Origin: Spirosoma arboris
GTDB taxonomy: Bacteria > Bacteroidota > Bacteroidia > Cytophagales > Spirosomataceae
NCBI RefSeq assembly: GCF_009754945.1
Contig: NZ_WPIN01000019.1
Span: forward strand, 92,720-156,719
Direction of reading: 5' to 3'
DNA length: 64,000 bases
Shown: one piece after another, positions 51,839 through 59,633 of the stretch
Numbering within the stretch: position 1 is the stretch's first letter
How the letters are laid out: the number at the start of each line of letters is the position of its first letter
Made by a program: the position numbers and the translations under genes
Notes under the pieces: model-generated
The model's input: only the letters and a program-made list of their open reading frames with translations
Databases searched by the model: none
Told to the model about the DNA's origin: nothing

Positions 51839-52507
51839 TTAGCGCATTGTTTTGTCTACCATCTTATTTACGGTCATCATACCTACCTGCATCAGGGGAG
51901 CCATTGCCTTGATAATCATGATCTCGGCTAACGTTTCGGTAATACTGCCCGTTTTGAGGGTTCCCCGTTTGTTTTTGGCCTTTAGATCGGCTTCAATAGA
52001 CTTTCTTAGCAACGTGAGCTGCGCATCGCTGAGCCTGGCTTCTTCGTCGGCTTCGGCCAGGGCTTCTTCAAAATCATTCCAGCGTTCACGAGCCGCGAAA
52101 TAGGGATGGTCATTACTGTAAGCCGGAATTTCCTTCGTCAGCGTCACATACTGTTCATACTCACGGACTAACTGCTTATCCCCTTCCCTGAGTTTTTTAT
52201 AGGCGGTGTACCGATGAATGAAGCCAAAACACAGCGCAATAATGGCTCCCCACATTTCGGCTTTGGACTCCGCTTTCGTTTTGATCTCTTCAGCCGTCAG
52301 GGGAATATAAGGTTCCTCTTCCAACTCGGGATCAATGGTTGAGGAGGGGACCGTTGCCGGTTTTGGTCCAAACAAATTAGGCAGACTGAATACGGGTGTT
52401 TCAGGAAGCGCTTCGGCCACCGACTCCACCAAGCGGGGAGCTTCGGTAAGCACCTCCGACAAGGCAGAACCGGACCGATTTTCGACCAATTGAGCAAGTG
52501 GATTCAT
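51839..52507 (-). CDS. membrane-associated helical protein
   Basis: The 222-aa protein begins MNPLAQLVENRSGSALSEVL, has an acidic/Pro middle, one short hydrophobic segment (MWGAIIALCFGFIHRY) and a helical C-terminus with another weak one (IIKAMAPLMQVGMMTVNKMV). It ends 1 bp before the glycosyltransferase start. No family is recognised. Confidence 0.55.
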   Translation of the reverse strand: MNPLAQLVENRSGSALSEVLTEAPRLVESVAEALPETPVFSLPNLFGPKPATVPSSTIDPELEEEPYIPLTAEEIKTKAESKAEMWGAIIALCFGFIHRYTAYKKLREGDKQLVREYEQYVTLTKEIPAYSNDHPYFAARERWNDFEEALAEADEEARLSDAQLTLLRKSIEADLKAKNKRGTLKTGSITETLAEIMIIKAMAPLMQVGMMTVNKMVDKTMR

Positions 52508-52512
52508 ATAAC

Positions 52513-53064
52513 TTATTGAGCAGTGCTAGTAGGGGAGCTTTCCGAAGCCGTTGACTCCGTGGCAACGGGGAAATATTGCCGAATGACGGGCATCATAATG
52601 GCCGAACGTTCGGGCGTTTTAAGCATCTGATGCAGTACCGCTTCGGTCATGGGGCCAGCATGGGCGGTAATGTCTTCCCAATTAATGACAATATCCTTTC
52701 CTTTCTTGATGGTCTTAGCGCCCGTTTTGACTGCTTGCATGACCGTCAGGCCTAACATACTATCCCGAAAATCTTCGGGAAATATTTGTTTGTTGGCTAG
52801 TAGGAACCGGCAGATACTGCCTGGTGTATATTCGGAAACGTGTAATCCGGTTTCGTCAATCAGCTCCGATTTGGTCAGAATCTGAAACAGGTTTTCGCAA
52901 AACTGGTCCCACTGTTTTTTTGCGAGAACACCTTCATTCCAGTCATGAATGAAGGTATCCGCTATGATCTGGGGAATTAGCTGAATACCTGTCAAAGCGA
53001 CATTGGCCTCTTTTGTTGGGCCAAAGTCGTCGTCGGTTTCAACGAGGGCAAGAAATCGTTTCAT
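52513..53064 (-). CDS. hypothetical helical protein
   Basis: The 183-aa soluble protein begins MKRFLALVETDDDFGPTKEA and is predicted mostly helical, with a Ser/Thr-rich tail. No domain is recognised. Its place ahead of the ATPase suggests a morphogenesis or replication role. Confidence 0.5.
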   Translation of the reverse strand: MKRFLALVETDDDFGPTKEANVALTGIQLIPQIIADTFIHDWNEGVLAKKQWDQFCENLFQILTKSELIDETGLHVSEYTPGSICRFLLANKQIFPEDFRDSMLGLTVMQAVKTGAKTIKKGKDIVINWEDITAHAGPMTEAVLHQMLKTPERSAIMMPVIRQYFPVATESTASESSPTSTAQ

Positions 53065-53084
53065 TGAAAAATAATTAAAGGTGA

Positions 53085-53894
53085 TTAGTTAGTCGCCAGG
53101 TAGGGAGCCAATAGTTCCTGAAAAAACTGGGAGTAATACGCGGCTGAATTCCAGCTATTTCGTTCCGCTTCTAAATAGAGCTGCTCCAATAACTCGGGTA
53201 GTACTTTAAAGAGACTATACAAGGGCTCTGCGGCACGTTTATCAATCGCATGGGCTTCGAGTGCCTTTTCCAATTTGTGCTGAATGTCCAGAAAGCGTAG
53301 TCGCCAGGCATCGTCGGTAGGAGGTGTTACCGGTTCGGGCTGGGGAGTGGGTGGCGGTGTGACCTTGGGTAACTTGGCCTGCTCAAGCAGTGTCGCCATT
53401 ACTTGGATTTGCTGAGTCTTATTGGCACTTTCTTGTTGAAGATGTAAAATCGTCCTATTGGACTCTTCGATTTTTTCCAGTAGCCCATTGTAGGCTGTGG
53501 AAATCGCCATCAATTCCTTGTGCTTGGAGAGTAGGTTTACTCCGTAGTTGTGCGTGGTATTACCCGGTGTTACCTTATTAAGCTCTTCGACTGTCCGTTC
53601 AATTGAACGCATGACCACTATGGGCAATTTGAACGTCTTGGCTATGGTACCATCGGTAATACCTTCTGCTTCGGTTGACGGTAAACCGGCCATATTACCA
53701 CTGTTTACCGGGTTTACCGGTTCAGAGGAGGGTGTACTCTCTATGGGTAATACCGGTAATACCTGGTTGCTAGTATTAGCTAAAATTGGAATGGGGGGAA
53801 CAATTAGAAGGGGTGATGGAAGGGGTTGTTCACCTGCTTGGGTACTACTACCAAAGTTTTCAGGTAATACTGTGCTGTGAGCTAAGGGCGTCAT
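53085..53894 (-). CDS. hypothetical protein with Pro/Thr-rich N-terminus and coiled coil
   Basis: The 269-aa protein has a low-complexity N-terminal third whose DNA is full of GGTAATAC-type repeats, then LPIVVMRSIERTVEELNKV, a coiled coil (LLEKIEESNRTILHLQQ) and a helical C-terminus. It is the first gene of the ATPase operon. The DNA repeats could be binding sites for its own product, as with plasmid initiators, but no Rep motif is visible. Confidence 0.5.
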   Translation of the reverse strand: MTPLAHSTVLPENFGSSTQAGEQPLPSPLLIVPPIPILANTSNQVLPVLPIESTPSSEPVNPVNSGNMAGLPSTEAEGITDGTIAKTFKLPIVVMRSIERTVEELNKVTPGNTTHNYGVNLLSKHKELMAISTAYNGLLEKIEESNRTILHLQQESANKTQQIQVMATLLEQAKLPKVTPPPTPQPEPVTPPTDDAWRLRFLDIQHKLEKALEAHAIDKRAAEPLYSLFKVLPELLEQLYLEAERNSWNSAAYYSQFFQELLAPYLATN

Positions 53895-54030
53895 TTACCT
53901 TTTTCGTTTCGTCGAAGGTAATACTCACCCATAGAGGTATATTTACTTAAATAACTTTATAGTATTTTTTGGTATATTGTATCACTTTTTATCACTTCTT
54001 TTCTACCGTAACTAGGTACACCTCCTTTGT
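53895..54030. promoter_or_regulatory. divergent promoter region
   Basis: This gap separates the ATPase operon (minus) from a small HTH-like gene (plus) and contains a further GGTAATAC copy at 53917-53924. It must hold both promoters; neither can be fixed precisely. Confidence 0.35.
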
Positions 54031-54261
54031 ATGAGTAACAAAACCAATCCTCGTGAGCGTGTGATGGCCAAAGACGCTCAGAATATTATGGGCTATAAAT
54101 CCTGCAAAGCGTTCTCGCTCTTACGACAAATTAAACTAGCCAAAATGGCCGCAGCTACGCAGTTTAAACATAAGGCCGTTGTTTCGTTCGTGTCCGTCGA
54201 TGACTTTGCTCAGTATACGGGCCTGAGTCGGGAAGCAGTCAAGGCGGGTCTGGTAGACTAG
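54031..54261 (+). CDS. small helix-turn-helix-like DNA-binding protein
   Basis: The 76-aa protein (MSNKTNPRERVMAKDAQNIM) has the pattern AKDAQNIMGYKSCKAFSLLR plus FVSVDDFAQYTGLSREAVKA. It resembles small excisionase/HTH proteins common on Bacteroidota mobile elements. It is divergent from the ATPase operon, a typical place for a regulator. Confidence 0.6.
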   Translation: MSNKTNPRERVMAKDAQNIMGYKSCKAFSLLRQIKLAKMAAATQFKHKAVVSFVSVDDFAQYTGLSREAVKAGLVD

Positions 54262-54390
54262 CTGAGTTTTTGCCCAGGCCTGAATCATTTCAGCCGCAAT
54301 TAGTTCACCTAAAATGGTGCGTAAGTGCATACCCTTATCGTTGACATCCCGAATTAATGACAAGCAAATTCTTCTGTCGGTAAGTGACAT
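54262..54390 (-). pseudogene. remnant of a small helical gene
   Basis: From MSLTDRRICLSLIRDVNDKG the minus-strand frame looks protein-like only until it runs into the antisense of the HTH gene, so it is probably the truncated front of a lost gene. It lies next to two further gene fragments. Confidence 0.3.
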
Positions 54391-54426
54391 ATCGGTATTA
54401 ACCAACCTCTGCCCAAACAATCGATT

Positions 54427-54480
54427 TTAATCTTGTATGGCCTGCCTGAGTTGATCACGTACGGCTTGCTCGATGGTCAT
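54427..54480 (-). CDS. possible 17-aa peptide coupled to an ochre-interrupted gene
   Basis: MTIEQAVRDQLRQAIQD starts at an ATG overlapping the TGA of the preceding frame (AATGA). It is too short for confidence and may be a remnant. Confidence 0.2.
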   Translation of the reverse strand: MTIEQAVRDQLRQAIQD

Positions 54481-54638
54481 TGGTCGGCGGGCTTTTTGAT
54501 GCCTTTCTCTTCGAGTAATTGCTCATAATCTTACAGAAACTGGCGATAATTCTCTAGCCGATTTCGGTAATCACCTGTCACGAACATCATACCTCGGAAG
54601 TAACGGACACTATAAGCCGTTACCGCAACAATACCCAT
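54477..54638 (-). pseudogene. small gene with an in-frame ochre codon
   Basis: The frame gives 35 residues (MGIVAVTAYSVRYFRGMMFV onward), a TAA at 54531-54533, then 17 more coherent residues (DYEQLLEEKGIKKPADQ) before TGA, next to an overlapping ATG. It is either a decayed gene or read through by the element's TTA-anticodon tRNA. A recombinase fragment truncates it on the 5' side. Confidence 0.4.
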
Positions 54639-54649
54639 CCAATAGATGC

Positions 54650-55127
54650 TGTTGCGAGAAAATATTCCAGGAGAAGGCTAGTGGTGCTAAGGTCAGAAGA
54701 CCTGAACTTAGTAAACTATTGGAGCACATCCGCGAAGGCGATACCGTGGGAGTCTGGAAGCTTGACCGGCTGGGCAGGTCACTTGACCATTTAGTTGATC
54801 TAGTAACAACGCTCGAAAGAAGGAGCGTGGGCCTAATTAGTCTGAATGATACGATAGACACCACTACAGTTCAGGGGAGATTCATATTCCGGATCTTCGC
54901 TATTTTAGCCTAGTTCGAACGGGAAATAATTCGGGAACGCACTGAAGCTGGGCCGAAAGAAAGGGCTATCCAAAGAAGCCGAGAATAAATCCCGGATTGC
55001 TGAGAGTCTTTATAAGGAAGGCCAATTATCGTCCAATGTTATTGCCAGGCAGTTGGGTATTGCCAAGCCTACATTGTATGTGTATTTGAAGTATCGAGGA
55101 GTTGCAATCGGAAAATCAACTAAATAA
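54650..55127 (+). pseudogene. broken serine recombinase
   Basis: Translation gives CEKIFQEKASGAKVRRPELS, VGVWKLDRLGRSLDHLVDLV, GRFIFRIFAILA, an in-frame TAG, then FEREIIRERTEAG, a frameshift, and an intact HTH tail (NVIARQLGIAKPTLYVYLKY). The N-terminal catalytic Ser is missing. It is related to the intact copy at 13.8 kb and is inactive. Confidence 0.85.
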
Positions 55128-55136
55128 ATTAGCAAT

Positions 55137-55328
55137 ATGGCAACTTTCATTCGAGTGAATATAACCAATACAGAGCAGCTGATCAATGTTGAAAAAATCC
55201 AACGAGTTCGACCCATTGGCGAAGAAAAGACCAGAATTTACCTGGACCCTTTCTCGGATAGTGTAAGCTCAGCATTAATCTATTTCGTCGATGTGAACGA
55301 GCCGTATTCAGATGTGGTAAAAAAATAG
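55137..55328 (+). CDS. 63-aa hypothetical protein
   Basis: The product begins MATFIRVNITNTEQLINVEK, a small soluble beta/alpha protein. It starts 9 bp after the broken recombinase and ends before a terminator hairpin. No family is recognised. Confidence 0.5.
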   Translation: MATFIRVNITNTEQLINVEKIQRVRPIGEEKTRIYLDPFSDSVSSALIYFVDVNEPYSDVVKK

Positions 55329-55406
55329 GCCCAGCCAGTAATGGAATTATAGGAAAGCCTGGCTTATGAGAGAAGCCATTATCGTAGATGCCGAAATAAA
55401 TAGAAC

Positions 55407-55440
55407 GAACGGCCCCAGTCAGTCTTGGCTGGGGCCGTTC
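55407..55440. terminator. hairpin with conserved GTTTATACG tail (copy 1)
   Basis: GAACGGCCCCAG/CTGGGGCCGTTC is a perfect 12-bp stem; next to it lies GGGTTTATACGT. It lies 30 bp beyond the stop of a minus-strand membrane gene. Two similar cassettes follow at about 55.99 and 56.59 kb. Confidence 0.65.
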
Positions 55441-55470
55441 GGGTTTATACGTCAACGAAAAGACGCTTCG

Positions 55471-55851
55471 CTAAGATAATTTGTATTTCCTCCGGCGCTG
55501 AGCCCGTTTCAGCTCGTGCCACAGACTAATTAGGATAACAGCTATAATGAGTAGCCCATAGCCAGCGGGCATCAGCCAGAGCGGCAGGCTCACCCACCAC
55601 CAACTCCAATCCAGCACCTGGGTTTGTTTGAATAATACCAGAACAAAAAAGGCGCTGATCAGCGCAGTGGACAGGCCTACTTTAGAGCGGGTAGGTTGCT
55701 CTTGGCGGGCAGGTCGTTTGGCATCGTAGATTAAGATCGGCGGTTCAGCATACCAGTCAGGTGCATAGCGGGGTAGGCCTTGTTCAGGAGTTAACTTAGC
55801 GGGCGAGATAGACATTGATTTAGTAGGTAATTGGGATGGATGGATAGTCAT
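55471..55851 (-). CDS. two-TM membrane protein, paralogue of the next gene
   Basis: The 126-aa protein has a Pro-rich cytoplasmic part and two TMs around DWSWWWVSLPLWLMPAGYG, with a basic tail (ELKRAQRRRKYKLS). The WWW...PLW pattern matches small phage-type proteins annotated as 'transmembrane Fragile-X-F'. The neighbour at 56.06-56.32 kb is a shorter paralogue. Confidence 0.6.
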   Translation of the reverse strand: MTIHPSQLPTKSMSISPAKLTPEQGLPRYAPDWYAEPPILIYDAKRPARQEQPTRSKVGLSTALISAFFVLVLFKQTQVLDWSWWWVSLPLWLMPAGYGLLIIAVILISLWHELKRAQRRRKYKLS

Positions 55852-55994
55852 AGTGATTCATAGTAGGGTTAGGGTTCTATTTCGAAGTTATTGACTCATA
55901 CTCAAATCTTTAATGGGAATAATTCTTTATTTATTATCCGGCGAAAAAGGACGACTAGAAGCCTCAAAAATTCAGGAAAGGGGGTAAAAAAACA

Positions 55995-56031
55995 ACCCGA
56001 ACGGCCCCTGGAGTGGGGTCATTCGGGTTTA
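55995..56031. terminator. hairpin with conserved GTTTATACG tail (copy 2)
   Basis: AACCCGAACGGCCCC pairs with GGGGTCATTCGGGTT, with small bulges, and is followed by TATACGTAAAT. It lies 29 bp after the stop of the second paralogue. Confidence 0.6.
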
Positions 56032-56059
56032 TACGTAAATTAATAGAGACGTAACGCCC

Positions 56060-56323
56060 CTACTTCTTCATAACGTGCAAAGCGCGTCTAAACGGGGCAA
56101 TCAAATAGTTTCTTCCCCACCCAATGGGTATGAGCCAGAGCGGCAGGCTAATCCACCACCAGGACAAAGCCAGCCCATCAACTAATTTGAACAGGGCTAA
56201 AAACAAGAACATTACAATCAGAACGGCCGAGAGTCTTACTTTCGGATTGACGGGTAGTTTCCGAGGGGGGTCCAGTTCCGGATCATAAGATTCGGACTCG
56301 TTTGGGTAGTCGGATCGGGTCAT
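56060..56323 (-). CDS. two-TM membrane protein, paralogue
   Basis: The 87-aa protein contains LSWWWISLPLWLIPIGWG between two TMs, almost the same core as the 126-aa neighbour, with a different N-terminus and the basic tail RRALHVMKK. Duplication with divergence is likely. The function is unknown. Confidence 0.6.
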   Translation of the reverse strand: MTRSDYPNESESYDPELDPPRKLPVNPKVRLSAVLIVMFLFLALFKLVDGLALSWWWISLPLWLIPIGWGRNYLIAPFRRALHVMKK

Positions 56324-56483
56324 ACATTTTTTAAGTTGGGTTAGATGAATTTTACCACGGAGCCAACTTCCTGGCCTACATTAAAATTAATGAAAATAGC
56401 TATATATAAGGAAGTTACCCCGTTATTTATGAGGCGTTTGTATTCTTAAAAACAATTCTCTTTCTCCCATTGGGCACAAATAA

Positions 56484-56516
56484 AAGCAGGCCACATCAAG
56501 TTGATGTAGCCTGCTT
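56484..56516. terminator. hairpin
   Basis: AAGCAGGCCACATCAA and TTGATGTAGCCTGCTT pair with one G.U or mismatch around a 1-nt loop. It is in a gap with no gene. Confidence 0.5.
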
Positions 56517-56589
56517 GAAATAGCTCACTACTACTACATATTAGAAGCTAAACCCGCTGGGCACAGGTAAAGTGAACATATAGTAAGCA

Positions 56590-56617
56590 AACGGTCCACC
56601 TACGTAGGTGGACCGTT
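56590..56617. terminator. 28-bp perfect palindrome with conserved GTTTATACG tail (copy 3)
   Basis: AACGGTCCACCTAC and GTAGGTGGACCGTT pair perfectly without a loop; TTCGTGTTTATACGC follows. It is 27 bp from the stop of the decayed gene to its right. Confidence 0.6.
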
Positions 56618-56643
56618 CGTGTTTATACGCAAAAAAGTTTCAC

Positions 56644-56846
56644 TTAGCTAGCTGGCTCATCTACTTGTGTTTTCGTCGATTCTCCAGCTAATGCATTCAT
56701 GTCCGCCTGTCCAGCTACTTTCATCAGGGCGTAGTCAAATAGGCTAATTCTACATCAGAATGCGTGGCCAAGGTCAGTAAAAAACTCAAATCCATACCCT
56801 CATTCTTGAGCAGATAAGGCGAGTTACTACTTCCAGATCTAGTCAT
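56644..56846 (-). pseudogene. frameshifted small gene
   Basis: The frame from MTRSGSSNSPYLLKNEG stops at LAYLTTP; a one-base shift continues as SLFDYALMKVAGQADMNALA to a TAG-free end (DEPAS, TAA). The overlap TGATG is also compatible with two coupled peptides of 40 and 26 aa. I think a frameshift is likelier. Confidence 0.4.
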
Positions 56847-56849
56847 AAA

Positions 56850-56871
56850 AAGTTCACTTATAAGTGAACTT
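56850..56871. promoter_or_regulatory. 22-bp perfect palindrome (operator-like)
   Basis: AAGTTCACTTATAAGTGAACTT is self-complementary and overlaps the stop of the 110-aa gene just upstream of the next small gene's ATG. Its symmetry without a loop suggests a dimeric regulator site. Confidence 0.5.
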
Positions 56872-57202
56872 ATATCGTTTCTGAAACCTCATCCAGAACA
56901 TACCCCCACTCCTTAATTTGCTGGAATAATTTGCTTATCTCCTCAGGTTCGGGATCAGTTGACAAATAATTATGCCAGAACGTGTGAAAATTGGCTAAGT
57001 TATCGCACTCTCCTAGGTAAGTATCCCTCAAGCTATCCAGATGAGCTTGGCTCATATCTTCAATGGGCTTCGCCCAGGGGTTCTCGCCGGTTTCAGCGAT
57101 AAAAATGGCTTTCAGTTCAGCCACTAAATCAGGTCGTTTCAACTCTTGGGCCTCCAGGGTATTGGCCAGTTGGCCGATGCGTAAAACGTTTTGAGTTTTC
57201 AT
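56870..57202 (-). CDS. hypothetical helical protein
   Basis: From MKTQNVLRIGQLANTLEAQE the 110-aa protein is helical and acidic, with IKEWGYVLDEVSETI at its end. An upstream in-frame start would add a poorly conserved 12 residues. No family is recognised. Confidence 0.5.
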   Translation of the reverse strand: MKTQNVLRIGQLANTLEAQELKRPDLVAELKAIFIAETGENPWAKPIEDMSQAHLDSLRDTYLGECDNLANFHTFWHNYLSTDPEPEEISKLFQQIKEWGYVLDEVSETI

Positions 57203-57376
57203 TTTTGAGTGTTTAATTAGAAATGGGTTAGCCCTCATAGCAGCAAATAGTAATCCGTAAAGACCGGGCTATTTTGCCAAGAAGAGCAGCCAATTAATTT
57301 ACCTAATCATAATCAAGCCATTATAAATCAAAAATGCTGTATTTATTATACGGCGAAATGAAGACCGCAATGCAGG

Positions 57377-57454
57377 TTAGACAAGTGAATAAAGCAATGC
57401 CAGAAGCCACAAAGCTGAAATTAGGAACAACAGTGTCCAGGGACCCGGCAGCAT
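57377..57454 (-). CDS. possible 25-aa membrane peptide
   Basis: MLPGPWTLLFLISALWLLAL is a lone TM, just downstream of the 117-aa gene. The size is marginal, but tiny membrane peptides are common in this element. Confidence 0.3.
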   Translation of the reverse strand: MLPGPWTLLFLISALWLLALLYSLV

Positions 57455-57488
57455 TTTCTTTAGCAGCCGGATCAGGCCGGCCCGCAGG

Positions 57489-57842
57489 TTAGTAAAGCTG
57501 AAGCGAAAAGGCCACACCAGCGTACGGTTTCGGAGAATTGATAATCGCATGGTCAAGTTTGTCTAAGAATGATTGCTGCTGGTGGCCCAGAAAAGCGGTT
57601 TGCATGTCCTTGTAGAGCGCCAGCGCCACGGGCAGGGGAAGCGATAGCGAGTATTCCTTGTCAGTCCGGCGCTGTTGCCAAACGGCCAGGCGCTGCGGAG
57701 TCCATTTGGCCAGGTATTGGCCCATCACCAGGACGCTAACGGCTTGCGAGTCGAGCGGAAGCTGCTCATAGCCGGCGGTGTTCCGATGCAGGAATTTGAG
57801 CATGCCGATAAGTTCACCGGGGTAGAGTTTCAGCTGGAGCAT
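57489..57842 (-). CDS. hypothetical protein
   Basis: The 117-aa protein begins MLQLKLYPGELIGMLKFLHR and is soluble and helical (LPVALALYKDMQTAFLG). It starts 6 bp after its neighbour, so it is in the same operon. No family is recognised. Confidence 0.55.
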   Translation of the reverse strand: MLQLKLYPGELIGMLKFLHRNTAGYEQLPLDSQAVSVLVMGQYLAKWTPQRLAVWQQRRTDKEYSLSLPLPVALALYKDMQTAFLGHQQQSFLDKLDHAIINSPKPYAGVAFSLQLY

Positions 57843-57848
57843 GATTAG

Positions 57849-58088
57849 TTAGAGTTTAGAGCCGGTTAGTTTGGCAAAATGCTGCACACCATTCAGACAG
57901 ACGAGTTCGATGCTCTTAAAATCCGGATAGACAATCGTACTGAACGTAGTGATACTGATTCGTCGGCGAAAGGGGCAGCTGCAATGCCTGTATTCGCAGG
58001 GGATCGTACCGCCATTTTTAAATCCTTCCATTCGTTTGTAAACAGCCTGCTGGGAGGCTTTTAGAACTACTTCTTGGGCTGGTGTCAT
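57849..58088 (-). CDS. small cysteine-containing protein
   Basis: The 79-aa product contains IPCEYRHCSCPFRRR, with Cys and His spacing suggestive of metal binding. Its ATG overlaps the TGA of the 245-aa gene (ATGA). No family is recognised. Confidence 0.5.
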   Translation of the reverse strand: MTPAQEVVLKASQQAVYKRMEGFKNGGTIPCEYRHCSCPFRRRISITTFSTIVYPDFKSIELVCLNGVQHFAKLTGSKL

Positions 58089-58822
58089 TTGCGTTTAGGA
58101 CTAGAAGGGTGACGGTTATATAAGGCCTGTAGGGAGTTTTGGGCTGCCTGGGCGCTATCACTATTGGGGGCAATATCTTTGGCATGTTGAAGGTTATCAG
58201 CCAACTGTGGCCCGTTTTCGAAGAGTTCAGGTTGATACTGCGCATGGATGTAATACCACTTCTCCATGCACGTTGCTGAGTGTTTAGCAATTCGACTAGG
58301 CTGATAGCAAAAGTTATGTAACTCTTCTAAGGACGCGAACGAATGCCGGGTGTGATCGAGCTCAGCATGATAGAACGCCTGGCGTGCGTTTTTTCGCCGG
58401 TCCTCGGTAGGTGGCATGGTACCACTATAAATAAACTCGTTGTAATACCGATCCAGAAAATGAGTAATGGGTGTGGTTTGTCCGACCCAGTCATACGCAA
58501 AATATTGGCGCGGTAACAACTCCAGGACTACGGGGTGTAAATGCTTGGGCAGGCCAGGGTCTTGTTGATAGATGACAATCGTGTCACTTTTATGGAGATA
58601 AGGTAGAATCGGGTTGATCAATTTTTTATAGAGCAGATCCACCCGGCTGGTATTCTCATAGCCCATGCCTTTCGAATAGCCATCTAGGATAGGCACTTTA
58701 TTGCCATGCTGGCCCTGGGTTAAATAAATCTCCCATCGAAACGTGGAGTTCATCGGATCAGCTTCAAACTTGGGCGTTCCGGTATTGGGCTTACGGGGAA
58801 TGTTTCCAGTTATTGCGGTCAT
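58085..58822 (-). CDS. hypothetical protein
   Basis: From MTAITGNIPRKPNTGTPKFE the 245-aa soluble protein has aromatic-rich segments (EAFYHAEL-like helices; FRWEIYLTQGQHGNKV) and a Pro-rich ending. It heads a three-gene operon. I recognise no domain. Confidence 0.5.
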   Translation of the reverse strand: MTAITGNIPRKPNTGTPKFEADPMNSTFRWEIYLTQGQHGNKVPILDGYSKGMGYENTSRVDLLYKKLINPILPYLHKSDTIVIYQQDPGLPKHLHPVVLELLPRQYFAYDWVGQTTPITHFLDRYYNEFIYSGTMPPTEDRRKNARQAFYHAELDHTRHSFASLEELHNFCYQPSRIAKHSATCMEKWYYIHAQYQPELFENGPQLADNLQHAKDIAPNSDSAQAAQNSLQALYNRHPSSPKRK

Positions 58823-59287
58823 GATGTTGGTGATTAGTGGCACCTTACCAGGTGCGCAGTAAGACAATTGGTGAGGTTTTTGGGCGCGAATACGGGGGGA
58901 GTCGTCGAAAATTTTTTCGTGCCCTAACGAGTTAACTTGTTAACCTGTTAACCAAGGTTGATCAACTTTAGAAAACCCCAGATTAACCGATTAACTTTTT
59001 ACATATACGCTACCCTAACCGAATAACTGCATAGTCGGGCCCAAAAAAAAGGCAGGTCGGAAAGGGCATAATTTTTCTGATCAACACCCGAATTCCAATT
59101 TTTTCGGGGGTATAGCAGGTACGGGATGCGCGTAGCAAGTCAGGCCAGATCGATTTGCAACTCGATTTGGGCATCCAGGGGCGATATGATCGTCTACCCA
59201 GTTACGGAGGGGTATAGAAGTACCAGGCGAGTGATTTTCGCATGATCATTTTTTAGTTTATACATCCAGCACTGTCCTGTCGTGCTG
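58823..59287. other. non-coding region with GTTAAC repeats
   Basis: No gene is visible. It contains three GTTAAC palindromes spaced 8 bp apart (58931-58952) and further TTAAC motifs (58983-58999). This is the upstream region of the 245-aa operon and could be an operator or part of an origin. Confidence 0.5.
58931..58952. repeat. three GTTAAC palindromes at 8-bp period
   Basis: GTTAAC begins at 58931, 58939 and 58947, separated by TT or CT. Regular spacing of a 6-bp palindrome suggests a protein-binding array. Confidence 0.45.
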
Positions 59288-59361
59288 TGGTGGTCTGGCC
59301 AGGATTCGAACCTGGATCAACGGTTTTAAAGACCGCTACTCTACCCTTGAGCTACCGAACC
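59288..59361 (-). tRNA. tRNA with anticodon TTA (candidate ochre suppressor)
   Basis: On the minus strand: acceptor GGTTCGG/CCAGACC (one C.A mismatch, one G.U), D-arm GCTC/GAGT, anticodon arm GCGGT-CTTTAAA-ACCGT, variable loop TGAT, T-arm CCAGG-TTCGAAT-CCTGG, discriminator A and an encoded CCA. The seven-base loop places U33 before TTA, which would read UAA. The chromosomal tRNA-Arg lacks an encoded CCA, so this gene has a different origin. The mismatch leaves it possible that it is degenerate. Confidence 0.8.
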
Positions 59362-59368
59362 CAATAAA

Positions 59369-59632
59369 TTAAGGGACCAGGTATGAGCTAATCTGCTCAT
59401 GGGTCATCTGGTTGATCTCGTCCAGGGCACGCTGAAATTGTTCGTAACTGCGCGTATTTATGTACTCCTGAGAGCCAAGCTGGACGATGTACACATGCCC
59501 ACCCGCTGCATGCGAGGATAGCTCCACCACGGTGTGTTCATTGAATTGCCACCAGGCATAGGTGCGGCCGGTATCCGGGTCTTTTTTCCAGTCGACCGAA
59601 TCAATAAATTCAGCTTCAGTTTGATTCAGCAT
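59369..59632 (-). CDS. hypothetical small protein
   Basis: The 87-aa product (MLNQTEAEFIDSVDWKKDPD) is an alpha/beta protein with VYIVQLGSQEYIN. It resembles small KTSC-type proteins only loosely. Its start is 1 bp from the preceding gene's stop. Confidence 0.5.
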   Translation of the reverse strand: MLNQTEAEFIDSVDWKKDPDTGRTYAWWQFNEHTVVELSSHAAGGHVYIVQLGSQEYINTRSYEQFQRALDEINQMTHEQISSYLVP

Positions 59633-59633
59633 A

